Assembly: GCA_947034895.1 (NCBI GenBank)
Contig: OX344764.1
Location: 56,463,348 to 56,527,347 of the forward strand
Source: Rhytidiadelphus loreus
Taxonomy: Eukaryota > Streptophyta > Bryopsida > Hypnales > Hylocomiaceae
Length of the DNA stretch: 64,000 nucleotides
Direction of reading: 5' to 3'
Every line of letters starts with the position of its first letter. Within the stretch, counting starts at the first letter, position 1. This document shows, one piece after another, positions 49,118-60,719 of this stretch. The position numbers were made by a program, and so were the translations under genes. The notes under the pieces are model-generated. The model saw only the letters and a list, made by a program, of their open reading frames with translations, was not told the origin of the DNA and made no database searches.

Positions 49118-50470
49118 GGTGACAAAGCTCTTGTACTGGGCGACGCGTCTGCAATGTCCCCACCTGTTCCGGTTGCTCCACCTCGTCGATCGTTGTCCCC
49201 TCGCCGGAAGGAAACCGTTGCCATCCCCATGGAAGTCGACACTCCCGATGCCATTGGGCGAGCAGTGCCTGCGGTCTAGGTCGCCACCCCCACGGATGTA
49301 AGAAAGGTGAGGCTCCATTTCCCTCCAACTCTCTTACCTAGCTTGTCTGTATCGGGTTTGCGCGTTCGTTAGAAATAGCACGTCGATGAGGAAGACTTCC
49401 CGGCACATCTCCATTAGCACGCATGTTTGTTGTTCTGGATCGATGTCATTCATTCTGAAGTCCACTTTGAGCATGGGGTTTCGCATCCGCAGGCCTCGCA
49501 GCCGCCCGACGAGACGCCCCCTCTCGTCGCCCTTCCCCCCTTCAGTTATTTCCTGATCCTGGAGGTAGAGGGGGTGTTGTGTCGAACCCAATACGTTCAA
49601 CGAGTCCTGCACAATCCCGTGCCCCTGGGAGAGGCCCCATCGGAGGAAGAATACAACCCGAGTAGACGCCACATCTTCGGCGAGTACACCCTCTACTGCC
49701 GTCCGCACATGCGCCAGTTCTTGAAAAACTTGGACGAGAAGTTCCACTTGTCCGTGTGGACCAGACTGCCCGCCGCAATCGCCAGACCGGTGGTGGACTT
49801 CCTCTTCCGCGGCATGGAGTGCCTGAAATCCTTGCGCGTGCTGGCCCTCGAGGAGTGTATCTCCATAGTCGAGAGACGGACGGCGAATGCGTGTAGGTGC
49901 AGGCCTCCGCCGTATGTTCCGGACGCACCTTGCCCCGCGCACCCCGTCCACGTCTCGCCCGATCCCGATCTCGAGGAGAACATTTACATTCAGTTCCCCG
50001 ATCATCCCGAGGGGCAGCTGCGGCTGAAAGTCCTGCACAAGGGCGTCTGGGACAAAGATAGGTTCAGGGCGCCGAATTTCAGGGCAAATTCCACCAACAC
50101 CCTGCTCGTCGATTGCTCGCCCGAGAGCACCATCCTCAATCCGCTCTACAACGCCATTTTCCCCTTGTCTTATGCTGGCAGCGAACACGACAGAATCCTG
50201 TTGGGGACGTTGGCCTCGTATCTCCGCGACTTGCTAGATTCCGGTCTTAGCATGTCGCAATACCTGTCCAGTAACCCCTTCTGTTGGGCCCCCGACGTTC
50301 CAATGAGGCAGACGAAGCTCGGACTCAGAGTGCGCGCGTGCGCTTCATGGCAAGACGGGTCCCTCTTGCTAGAGTATCCCGATGTCGTGAAAAAGTACAC
50401 TAGGCACGGGAACGATCATTTCATCCCCCGAAGATCTCCAAGAGAGAATAAAGGGAAGAAAATGACATGA
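49118..50470 (+). pseudogene. ORF2 of element B: FCP1/SCP-like (NIF, HAD-fold) pseudophosphatase
   Basis: Exons about 49,118-49,306 and 49,493-50,470. The second exon is open for its whole length and gives the best view of the fold: FSYFLILEVEGVLC at the DxDGT position, RPHMRQFLKNLDEKFHLSVW then TRLP (motif II), a variable insert with CRCRPPP, and NTLLVDCSPESTILNP at the VDDSP position, then a helical end, a conserved DGSLLLEYPDVV segment and a basic tail. Both catalytic Asp positions are Glu, as in element A. The only visible break is TAG at 49,277-49,279 in the Pro-rich first exon. In known FCP/SCP proteins the fold removes phosphate from phosphoserine, for instance on the RNA polymerase II tail; here binding without catalysis is more likely. 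The stop (ACATGA) nearly overlaps the following ATG. The upstream start is unresolved. Confidence 0.7.
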
Positions 50471-50487
50471 TGCCCACTCGTGTACCG

Positions 50488-50667
50488 ATGCTTGTGCAGG
50501 GCCGTCACCGCGTTTCTGCGCCGGGAGGGCCCTCCGGCGACAGCCCGCGGCAGGAGACGAGCCACTCTAAGCGACGGCGGACGCGGATGACGGAGGAAGT
50601 GGGCTCTTGCTCCGGCTCCGTCGCCCCAGAGGAAGAAGGCGTCGACGTCACGTCGGCGGGATTGTAA
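50488..50667 (+). CDS. Small conserved basic ORF downstream of ORF2 (element B copy)
   Basis: Fifty-nine codons from ATGCTTGTGCAG to TAA, starting 18 bases after the ORF2 stop. Shares KRRRT.MTEEV and the DVTSAGL end with the element A copy (2,728-2,916). Function unknown; could be a separate small nuclear protein or a last exon using TGTGCAG as acceptor. Confidence 0.45.
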   Translation: MLVQGRHRVSAPGGPSGDSPRQETSHSKRRRTRMTEEVGSCSGSVAPEEEGVDVTSAGL

Positions 50668-51060
50668 ATGAGGTTGTCGACGACTACGTGTATCGTAAGG
50701 TCGGCTTATCACTACCCTACCCCTCCATCGGCGGTTTGAAATTGATGCTCCAACGGAATGTCTTTGAGTTCGCTGTCTGGCCCTCGCAGTCCGCAACTGA
50801 TCGTTGGCCTCTTTGTGCAGGCTACTTGATCTCTGTCCGACAGCAAGGGCGATCTAGTTTATAGGTGTCGGCTTGTCCAGGTGAATGGTTCAGGGCGCCC
50901 GCCCTAAACCTTGGACGACGTCCTCGTCCCGTTGCGCCGAACTCTTGTCTTCGACGTCAGGACTTTAATCCATTTAGATTATGTTTTAGGATTTGGGATG
51001 TCTAGAGAGTACTTTAGGACTATTACATTGTACGAATGCTTCTCTGTCTTTTTAAATATA
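50668..51060. other. 3' flank of element B genes with one P2 palindrome
   Basis: Holds a P2-type copy at about 50,888-50,910 (TTCAGGGCGCCCGCCCTAAA). No gene seen. Confidence 0.6.
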
Positions 51061-53060
51061 AATTGTAGGGCATCCCCACATTCTTTATAGACATATACGT
51101 ACCCACATTGCTTACTGCCCCCTCTAGCTTGCAAAATTTTAGATCGTCAACGAACCACCATTTCACCAACGACAGCGGGCGTTTATTTGCTATTCATGTC
51201 TCTTGTGAAGACCCTGCAGTGTATTCGGAGAAAGGCGGACCAATGCTCGTCAACTCCAGTGTGGATCCATTCTGGCGTTGTTATCGTGTTGGTGCGTTCA
51301 TGGTTGAACTTGCCGACTGTGTAGAGCAAAAAAGTAGGGACGCTCGCGGCCCATCTTCTGTCCGAACACGAATATTCATAGGGGATTCATGGCACTGGAA
51401 TCCATGGCCCTGATCTTCGTAGGGTGTCACCTGCATTCAAGGAGCTCCTCGGCGCAAGGAAGGACCACGTTGTCATGCACATTCTCCTCATGTTGTTCTA
51501 AGGTACTTGGTAGCAGCAACGTCCATCCTCCGTCCTTCTCCCGGCATCCGGGGTTTCTGTGGGCATGTGCCAGATGCGGTCTACTATTCTCGGGACGGTG
51601 GATCGGTGTGGGGAGGGTGTCCATCGAAGTATCTATTGACTGCTCATAACTCAAGCCGTCGAGTGCATGCGTGTCGTTGTAAACCAACATGGCTCTCGTT
51701 GTGCACCGTGGTATTCGGACGACGACACATCCGCTTGACGTCTTGAGTTATGAGCAGCCAATAGGTACTCCGATGGGCACTCTCTTCACACCAATCTACT
51801 TCCCGGGAAAAGTCGACCGTTTCTGGTTCCCACCCTCAGAAGCTCCGGATGCTAGGACGTGGACGGTGGATGGCCGTCGCTGCTACCAAGTACACTCGAA
51901 CAACTTGGGGAGAATGTGTATCACAGCGCCGTCCTTCCTTGCGCCCAGGAGCTCCTTGAATGCAAGTGACGCCCTGTTCGCAAGGTGGGTCTTGGTGTGT
52001 TTCATGGGTGACCATGTGTCAACATCTTTCGAGGAGGAAGTTGACTCCCCTATGAACTTCTGTCCGGACATGAATATTCACGGGGGATTCATGGCACTGG
52101 AATCAATGGCCCTCTTCTTGGCAGGGCGTCACCAGCATACAAGGTGCTCACTGGCGCAAGGAAGGACGACGTTGTCATGCAGATTTTCCTCCAGCTGTTC
52201 GAGTGTACCTGGTGGGAGCGAGCGCCATCCACCCTCCGTCTCCAAGCATCCGGGGTTTTTGTGGGCATGTGCCACATGCGGTCTACTATTCTCAGGACGG
52301 TGGATCGGTGTGGTGAGGGTGTTGATCGGATTACCTATTCGCTGCTCATAACTCAAGCCGCCGAGTGGATGTAGGTCGTTCGTATTCAACTTGGCTCTCT
52401 ACGTGCATTCTTGAATACGGACGACCCCACATCCGCTCGACGGCTTGAATTATGAGCAGCCAATAGGTATTACGATCAACGGCCTCATCACATCGGTGGA
52501 CTTCCCGGGAAAAGTCGACCGTTTCTGGTTCCTACCCTCAAAAACTTCGGATGCTAGGACATGGACGGTGGATGGTCGTCGCTCCCACCAAGTACACTGA
52601 AACTGCTGGAGGAAAATTTGTATAACAACGCCGTCCTTCCTTACGCCGATGAGTTCCTTGTATGCCGGTGACACCCTATTCGCGAGGTGGGTCCTGTTGT
52701 GTTTCAGCGGTGACCATGTGTCAACCTCTTTCGAAGAGGAAGTTGACTTCCCCTGTGAACGAGGATGGGTTGTGAGTGCTCTTGCTTGTATTCCTCACAG
52801 TCGACCGGTTCAACCATGATGTATTCGGCAAAGAGGCGACGCCGGAACTGGTCCATGGCGGAATTGACGAGCATTTGTCTGCAAATCTCCGAATGCGCTG
52901 TAAGACCTCACAAAGACATGATTGGCAAATAGGCGCTTGCTTTTGTTCATGAAGCTCAAGACCCTTCACTCGAAGTTGGCTGGAGGCGGTTTTGGAGGCG
53001 CAATTGGAGAATGTGGAGTGAAGATCCAACCCTATGCGGTGGCGAATGAACACTGAAGTA
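51060..53060. repeat. 3' foldback region of element B
   Basis: Two inverted-repeat units. Arms 51,625-51,680 and 51,715-51,765 pair around about 51,697; arms 52,330-52,395 and 52,412-52,478 pair around about 52,403. Both cores carry the CTGCTCATAACTCAAGCCG motif and its complement, comparable to the GCTCATAAC / GAGCAGCCAA cores in element A, and the outer arms continue for some hundred bases (GTGTCAACNTCTTTCGANGA at both sides). The two centres are about 706 bp apart, half the spacing seen in element A. Start-like sequence (ACCATTTCACCAACGACAG) matches the foldback edge of element A. Confidence 0.75.
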
Positions 53061-53063
53061 GTG

Positions 53064-53180
53064 TGTCCCGGCGTGAACTTAGAATGTACTTAGTTAAGAT
53101 TGTACCTTCCCCCGTTTTATAGTTTGTCCCGGCGTGAACTTAGTTAACATTGTACTTTCCCCCATTTTATAGTTTGTCCT
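53064..53180. repeat. Two-copy direct repeat
   Basis: GTCCCGGCGTGAACTTAG is followed in both copies by a TTGTACNTTCCCCC.TTTTATAG stretch; the units begin near 53,066 and 53,127. Confidence 0.8.
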
Positions 53181-53220
53181 GCAGCACATGGTCCCCAAAA
53201 GTTCGGCGTAAATAGTTTCT

Positions 53221-53320
53221 TCCCGGACTGTACCTTTTCTTTCCGGACTGTACCTTTTCTTTCCGGACTGTACCTTTTCTTTCCGGACTGTACCTTTTCT
53301 TCCCGGACTGTACCTTTACT
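53221..53320. repeat. 20-bp minisatellite, five units
   Basis: GGACTGTACCTTTTCTTTCC repeats with an exact 20-bp step at 53,225, 53,245, 53,265, 53,285 and 53,305; the first and last units differ by single bases. Confidence 0.95.
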
Positions 53321-53329
53321 ATACACGGC

Positions 53330-54640
53330 AACCGGTAGAAGAGAGAGCTAGGAATGTTGTAAACGGGGTTGGATCCCTATGCAAAATCCACTATGACCCT
53401 ATTCAATAAAGTGTATCTTCTTTAAACAATGGCCGCGACTTCATTTGTGCCCTTGTTCTCTCCATGCATGCAAACGCATCCAGATCAATGAATTGGTTTC
53501 GTCTTCGCCACTTTGCCAATAACCCAAGTGGTGATGTTATGTGTCTTTGTGATCCACCACAAATCCTAACAGTCATCCACGCCTTGCACAAATTATGGCG
53601 CTTAGAGATGTTTTGGAACTTCCATTGAGGTAGAACACTCTAAAAGCGCCCGTCTTCTTGAGCGGGCTCCTACAAAAAGGTACTAAATGGATATGATTTC
53701 GTCTTGAAATGGACCTTAACGACTTTTGCTTGAATTAAGGAAAAGGTGTTCTCTATTGCAGGAGTCCATCAACGGCCTGGATATCCACAGTTTCCTTCCA
53801 AGGATCACAAATTGGTGAATACAACAGATTTCTTTGGAAATCCGTAACTAATTCAGAAATGCGTCTAAAACTTCGAATCCACTTGTGTTAGGTTCGGCCA
53901 CTTTTTTTCTATCTCTGAGCGATTTTTAATCGTGAAAATCTATGAAAAAGGTGGAGCTGTCCTTCAATGGCCAGTTTCAGAGCATATTACTTGACCGTCT
54001 TGTTCTGAGGACGACGTGTTAGACCTTAGAACACGATGCCGGACATGCCCCATGATGGACATCTACGTCACATAGCGCCCATAAGGAGTTTGGCACGTAC
54101 GTATGGACTTGATTCTGACCCACATGCGGAGAAATCAACGGAAATACACGTATTTTTCTACCCCCACTCCCATCTCTAAACGCAATTTCGGCCCCCCGCC
54201 ATCCCAAAAACCGCCAATATAATGGAATACCGCCATTTTAACGAAATTGGCCATAAATGGAGTTGTTCACAAAAAGAAAAATACATGTGCAACCTAACAC
54301 AAGTAGTTTCGTATTTTTCTAAGCGTTTTTGAATTACTTATAAATTAGCAAAGATAGAAGATATAAGCACGTACTCGTAGACATAGGTCTCCCAAAATAC
54401 GTCCACTTGCAACTTGTACAGAAATGTGAGGAAATCTAAGACAATGATTCACTTTTGCAATACAAAAATAATTTTTCCTCCAGGCGATGAATTCAATTGA
54501 TAAAGCTCAGTGCTTCGTTGAAGAATCACCCCATCTCTATTTTGCACTTAAAAATAGGGGTGGTTTGAAGAAGAGGGGTGCTCTTAGAACACACATTGTC
54601 GACCTTAAATCAACCCTAGTTTTTTCAATCAATTCACCCA
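53330..54640. other. Gene-free stretch
   Basis: No supportable gene. Contains the inverted copy of the ATGGCGGTATTCCAT repeat near 54,223-54,245. Confidence 0.5.
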
Positions 54641-54651
54641 AAAGCCCTTTT

Positions 54652-54776
54652 TCCTAAATTCTTGGATAGGGTTTAGGGTTTAGGGTTAAAGGGTTTCCTA
54701 AATTCTTGGATAGGGTTTAGGGTTTAGGGTTAAAGGGTTTCCTAAATTCTTGGATAGGGTTTAGGGTTTAGGGTTG
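54652..54776. repeat. 44-bp tandem repeat with TTTAGGG telomere-type motifs
   Basis: Three units with CTTGGA at 54,661, 54,705 and 54,749 (44-bp step). Each carries GGGTTTAGGGTTTAGGGTT, the Arabidopsis-type plant telomere repeat, followed in the first two units by AAAGGGTTTCC. An interstitial minisatellite, not a telomere. Confidence 0.95.
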
Positions 54777-57700
54777 AACAAGCTCTAGGATATTCGAGGC
54801 ACGTTTCTATGAATCCTCAATCCTAGAAAATAAAGATTTGGGATGGGCATGGAAAAAAATTAGGAACATCAAAATCATAATCAATCATTTCCAAAATTGG
54901 ATTTCGAATGCTAAAATGAACTTCCAAAATATTTGGATCATTTGCACTTGGCACTGATGGACAAACATGAAAGGGACTGGCAACATACTCAAAATAGGCC
55001 ATATGTACATTAACTCTTATTCAAATCTCACAACGATCATGCACTCGTGCACTGCCTACAAATTAAATCAACGATTACAACATGTATATTATGCTTAGTT
55101 TTGGAAGGGGGAAGAATTTGCTTAATTGGAGAGGATTAGGAGTTCTACTTATTCTTAATCAATCATTTAAAATGTACTTCAGAAGATCGAGGTATTTACC
55201 AACTCACACGGGAAATCTTCAACCAAAATACAAAAAATACAAAAGGCATCAAGGTTGCTTTGTAACCTCATAAATGTCCACAATAAACTTATGCATCGGT
55301 ATTTATGTAGCATAAATTGTAAAGGGTCATTTAAGGCATTGATTTTTGAGAATTAAGGAAAGCAACTCAAACTCCAGCAAGGCTCTAGAAGCAAACATGA
55401 TTTAGAGGTACATTTCAATGTACCCATTTTAGAAGGGTTTTTGTTTTGATGACCATTTTTTGTGAACTTCAAGAATTTGTAACTAATTTTACAAAGCTTG
55501 AAAAAATAGGAAGTGACTTCGGTTAGATGTCTATTCTACTTGTCTATTGAGGGAAATTTACTACAAAATATTTAAAAATGTTTCACTTCCCAAATTTCAA
55601 TTTTAGCCTTGAATTGGTTGATTTGTGAACCTCCTACCTCATTTATAGCAATTTGTACCGTTGGATGAGTTTCATATTTTGTTAGGTTGAAGAATCTCCC
55701 TTATGGAAACACCTTGTACGGTTTGATATAAGACTGCATCTTTGCAATGGACACAAAATTCAGTTTCTAGAAAAACTAGGCCCGCCCCTCAAATCAACCA
55801 CGGTCACTAAAGGGTTAACTTCCTTAGTGACCAAAACGTGGTCACTTTGATTTCTAAAGTACTTATTCAATTATTCGCAATATTCAAATGATATGGCACT
55901 TCTAGGGATCCTTCGGAGAATCAAATTCATTTGGTCATCTTTCGGTACAATTGGATTTACATAACGAGCTTTTATGTAAAAAGAAAATCCCAAACTTTGA
56001 GTGTTTGGGTACTTACCCCGATAAAGCAACAGGTTGGGGGATTTGGTCAATGAAAGCATATATTACACCACTGACTTGTCCATCCGCCAACTAATGCTTG
56101 GCGCTAGCAGGGTTAGAGCTTCATTTCCTCCATGTATTGTATAATCCCATTTAATGGTCAAGCAACCACGTTATAATCACTTCAGCGTCTGCGATAAAAA
56201 GAACACAAAATGCGACCGTGAAGAATTGGTACTCAATCCTGTTCATAAATAGTTACATATTTTTCCACTCATAACACACCATTCTAAAACGAAAAAAAAA
56301 GAATTTAGAATTTTGCAACTATCATATTTCTTGTGAACTAAATCCAAAAATACTTGATATATAATTTGAAAACACAATACTGGGTACTTAGAAATATAAC
56401 GAACTTACTAGGATGGTTTATTAAATTTGGGATTTTGTTATCTTGATTTGTTTGTTTGAATTATTGTGTTTCGTTGTTGCTATTCTAGAAGTGGAGGTAT
56501 TTTAATTTAGATCAATGTACCAACTCTTCTCAATTTCCAACATCTGAAACTGTGTCCGAAATTGTACCTGGCCAAGTTGTTGTTCCTCCTACACTTCACA
56601 ACAATTATGTGAGTCTATTTGGGATATCAAAGAATGCAACATGGCTTGCTCTCTAAACTTGTCACTGTTCTTTCATTTATGAAAATTGAAACTTACACAA
56701 TTCTATTAATGTACCATGATGCACAAATTAATTTCTTCTCTTCTTCGATTTTATTCACCATTGCATTCATATCTCCTATTTTTTTTAAATCAAGAGATTT
56801 TCCAATACCCTATTTGATATATAATCCTATTTCAAGAATGAAATGTAGGCTGAAGTAGACATTTGAATCATATTTGATATTTGATATTAATTTCTTCACT
56901 TAGTCTATCTTTTGAAGATGGAACAATAATTTCAAATCGTCACAGACTTAGACTCTTACATTAACAAATTCTACACACAATGAGATTCCATCATAGAAAA
57001 GAAAAAATTGCAATTTATATCACACCTTGACGATTTGAAAAATGGATCTATACTAACTAAGACCTTATAGGGGTTCATGACATTGTTAGTAGCTCAAATA
57101 TTATTGACACCTAGGAATTTTGAATATTGTGCTTTTATGTGAACGCTAAACAATTGATTTATAACCATGATATTTTAAATAGCACATACGACAATAAACC
57201 AAAAATTTTCTTTCAAATTTTGAACAAGCTCAGTTATACGCTCATTAAGACAAACATACAGATACCTTCCATCAGCCCTAAGAAGATCCATGCTACTACA
57301 AAATAGTGACCAACAAAAATGAAATTTGCTTCACCTAAGCTATTTCTACATATAATGAATTATTTGTTATGAACAAATTTTTGTTTCGAAAATCTAAACA
57401 AGTCTACAGACTTACAAATCAAGACGGAAGTATTGATACCCTTTCATTGACTTGGAGAAGATCCATGATGCTATAAGACAATGTTCAACTAAAATAAAAT
57501 TCAATGTGATAAAGATCATTAGATATAAAAATAATTATTATCAACCATGTTTTTTTTCTAAAATCGAAACAAGTCTAACAACAATGCATTAAGAGAAAAT
57601 TATTAGTACCCTCCCATCAACCATTCAATCCTAAGAGGACCCTTGTTGCTATAAGATCGTAACCAATCATTATTCTATATGAACTTATTTCCATCTCCAT

Positions 57701-58340
57701 TCATCTTTCACATCAATTGAGTTCATGATTGTTATAATTTCTACTTCTAATATTTTAAGAAACATTGGAAATTTTGATTTTCATTTGAATTCTACAAAAC
57801 CACGGTAATAGGTTCACGGCAATAGGTCTATAGTAATAGATACAATAATCCACTAAAAATAGAAGATTTTGATCAAAAATTTCAGATGGATTTTTATTTT
57901 TAGCTATATTCTTAATTTTTTAGTACTTCTTTAAATTTTTGAACTTAACGCTCGCAGAATCTTGCTCACCGCTTGAAATCTCATCATGCTCGCAGGCTCA
58001 CAAACTAGCACCGCTGACTTTGGCAATTTTTTCAATTTCGACCGGGTAGTCTAAAATGTTCAAATGTCCTAGATTCGCACCTAGATTTCTTAGAACTTCA
58101 TCATTTTTAAATGTCTGAAATCTACATGAGTCATAGATGGGACTTCTGTAGTTCAAAATACACCGCTTGAAATCTATAGAGATCCTAGATTTCTGAAATC
58201 TATATAAATTCAAGATTGTTGAAATCTATACCTATCCTAGATGTCACTTTTGTGGTTCGAACTAGGTACTTTGAAAATGGTACACAAAATACGTCCTTTT
58301 TAACATAGAGAACCCCTAAATATTATTGACGTATAAGAAT
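54777..58340. other. AT-rich gene-free stretch
   Basis: Short ORFs only, no recognised domain or conserved frame. AAAGGGTTAAC near 55,808 looks like one end of a TTAA-type element, but the partner end was not found. Confidence 0.5.
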
Positions 58341-58342
58341 TA

Positions 58343-59071
58343 TAGGGTAGTTGCAAGAAACACCTGCCGGTTTGCGTTCAAAATGGCCATTTCACTCCTG
58401 CTTGTGGATTTTGGAATAAATTTTTTTAAATAAAATAAAATATGGATAATGTGTACAGCATTAAAAAAATGGTATGTGCAAAAATTCAGACCTAAATTTT
58501 TTTTTCTCTAAGAGTTATGCACGGTCAAAGAGGGTTGAAAAATGCAAGAAAATAGACAGTTTGAAATTTAATTCTTAAGAAACATTAAAAAAATTAAAAA
58601 AATTAAAAAAAAAATCTATTTTTTCTAACTTATAGATACTCCTTTTCACCAATTTTCACTATTGGAAAAATAAAATTGTGTTCTCTACACTTGCGCAAAG
58701 GTAGTGCACTTTGAGCACATGTGGCAGATGGAAAATTATCTATTTTTAGAAAATCTTTGGTAAGGTTGTGTAACTTTAGTAGAAGTTCTAGTATACCAAT
58801 TTTGAGCTTCAAATTCGTATTTTTGGGTGGAAAATAGTGCTAAAACCCTTCAAAATGGCCACGGTAGACATCCAATCGGGGGCAATTTAAAAATAGTAGA
58901 ATAACTATAAAAAAAACCTTAAAAAGTACTCAACATCTGAAACTACCACATGTACCTTCATTTCAAATTTCATAGAAGATGGACACACGATGCAAAAGTT
59001 ATGAGCAAAAAACTAGCTATCTAAGGTCAAGGGGACCAAAAAAACGTGAAGTGTTTCTTGCAATCACCCTA
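58343..59071. mobile_element. MITE-like element of about 730 bp with TA duplication
   Basis: The left end TAGGGTAGTTGCAAGAAACA and the right end, reverse complement TAGGGTGATTGCAAGAAACA, match at 18 of 20 bases. TA flanks both ends (58,341-58,342 and 59,072-59,073). Interior non-coding and AT-rich, with an A/T run at 58,585-58,620. TA duplication fits a Tc1/mariner-type (Stowaway-like) origin; assignment is tentative. Confidence 0.6.
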
Positions 59072-59073
59072 TA

Positions 59074-60250
59074 TCAAAAATCTTGTTCATTTTGCTTCTA
59101 ATTATGTGAAAATGAAACAATTGATTCATAACCATGACATTTCGAATAGCATATATACTACCGAAAAAAAAAAAAAAAATAGGTACACCTAAGGTCAATC
59201 ACTCAATGATCAAACTCAATTGTCATTTAAAAAATCATGGCTTTTTAAATGATTCTCACACATATGAACTTGATCATGTATCTCATAGCAAGATGTCTCA
59301 TCCGATGCTTTTTAAATGCAAGTTTCTTGCTCACCTTTGTGCGTGAAGTTCAGAGCTTACTGTACCTTCTCTAAAGCTCACTCACAACTTGAGAAACTGA
59401 GTGTTATATTTCAGACTTATGAAGTTGAAGTTTTCCCGGAGTTGCAAGTGAACTCCAGCATTACCTAACTTGGATTATTTACAAATTCGATGTAATCATG
59501 ACTGTTCCAATACTACAAAATGATTGAGAGCTTCACTCTATGATGAATTCCATGGAAACGAAATATAGCAAAGAAGCATAATTATATGAAATATACAACA
59601 TAAAATGTGTTGAATTTCCAATGAAAAAGTAGACATTTATTCTATGAGATATCCTAGTAAGTGGAAAATATAGATGTAGAGCATTTGCGGCCCGCCCAAC
59701 TATGGCTTGAGAAGATCGGTGCTAATATGCTCACATTTGTTGAAGTTGCCATTTCTTTGTATTCGTATATAATTAGACCAATTCATTGAGAGGCTTGTTG
59801 AAACACACCATCTGTAAGTCCAATACTATTGCTGAAGAAAAGGTAGAATTATTTGAAAATTCTAAAGCTTAAAGAAACTTAGGATTCAACGTTGTTGAAT
59901 GAATGACTATGTGTAGTTAGAGGCTTGTTTTTTTGGATCATTCGGAGGCAACCCATTTTAAGTATTGAAATATGAGAGCTACCCCCCCTAGGTAGTTGAA
60001 ACCCCGGATGCAAATATAGACCACCATAACAAATCTTATATTTATAAAGTCCCAAAATAACTGACATTGGAAGGATCTGGATTGGAAGCCAGAAGTGAAA
60101 AACCAAGCAGTATAGATGATTGCCATGAGTAGGAATTCACAGCATACATCTTTCGTTCTAGGAAAACAAGAGACTACGAACGGAATATGAAGCAATATAA
60201 CAAGGGCAATGTCTTTTTTCTATAAAACCTGTTCCCCATGCAATGCTACT
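59074..60250. other. AT-rich gene-free stretch
   Basis: No gene or repeat of note seen beyond an A run near 59,165. Confidence 0.5.
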
Positions 60251-60719
60251 CAGCAAGAGCTGATTCCTCATAGATACAGTGAGCCAACAAAAAAGTGCGA
60301 TCAGCGGTTGCGACATCGAGCCCCGCGAGGTTGAGGCGAGAGGTTTGCCAGATTCACTTGTGCTTGATTCAGCCGAGCCCGCACTTGCTCAAAAATATCT
60401 AGGTCGACATGAATGGCTAGCTTGCGACTCTTTGTGGAGATGTTCGGTTCCGTGCTCATCATCGTGAGAGAGTAGTGGTGGAAACACGTATTCCAATGAG
60501 TCAATATTAGTATCACGTACTTGGCAATTGAACCTCGATGAATTTAGAACATTCGTTTACCAACTTAACCGACATCATTGCATATCATGGATGACTTCTT
60601 CCCAAGTGGGTGAAGATTGTTGTGTCCCTTCCAAAGTTTGACATGAATTTGAGAGTGGAGTCCCTTCGATGACAAGGTAGCATTGGACATATTAATCTTT
60701 GTCTATCTCCTAGTAGATG

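Larger units (their letters stand above)
39590..53060 (+). mobile_element. Element B: second copy of the ParB/MTase-like + FCP-like element
   Basis: Plus-strand order: leader (39,590-40,970), P2 palindrome array (40,978-42,960), ORF1 (42,983-48,752), ORF2 (49,118-50,470), small ORF (50,488-50,667), foldback 3' region (about 51,060-53,060). Exon junctions and protein order agree with element A, but the DNA is well diverged and the palindrome type differs. The true ends are not defined; three CGGGTATAG repeats at 39,516-39,550 lie near the left edge. Confidence 0.6.

Noticed and set aside
3082..49279. Recoded genetic code (TAG as Gln, as in some ulvophyte algae)
   Set aside because: TGA also interrupts frames at Arg positions, TAA never does, and frameshifts accompany the stops; decay of methylated cytosines explains this more simply.
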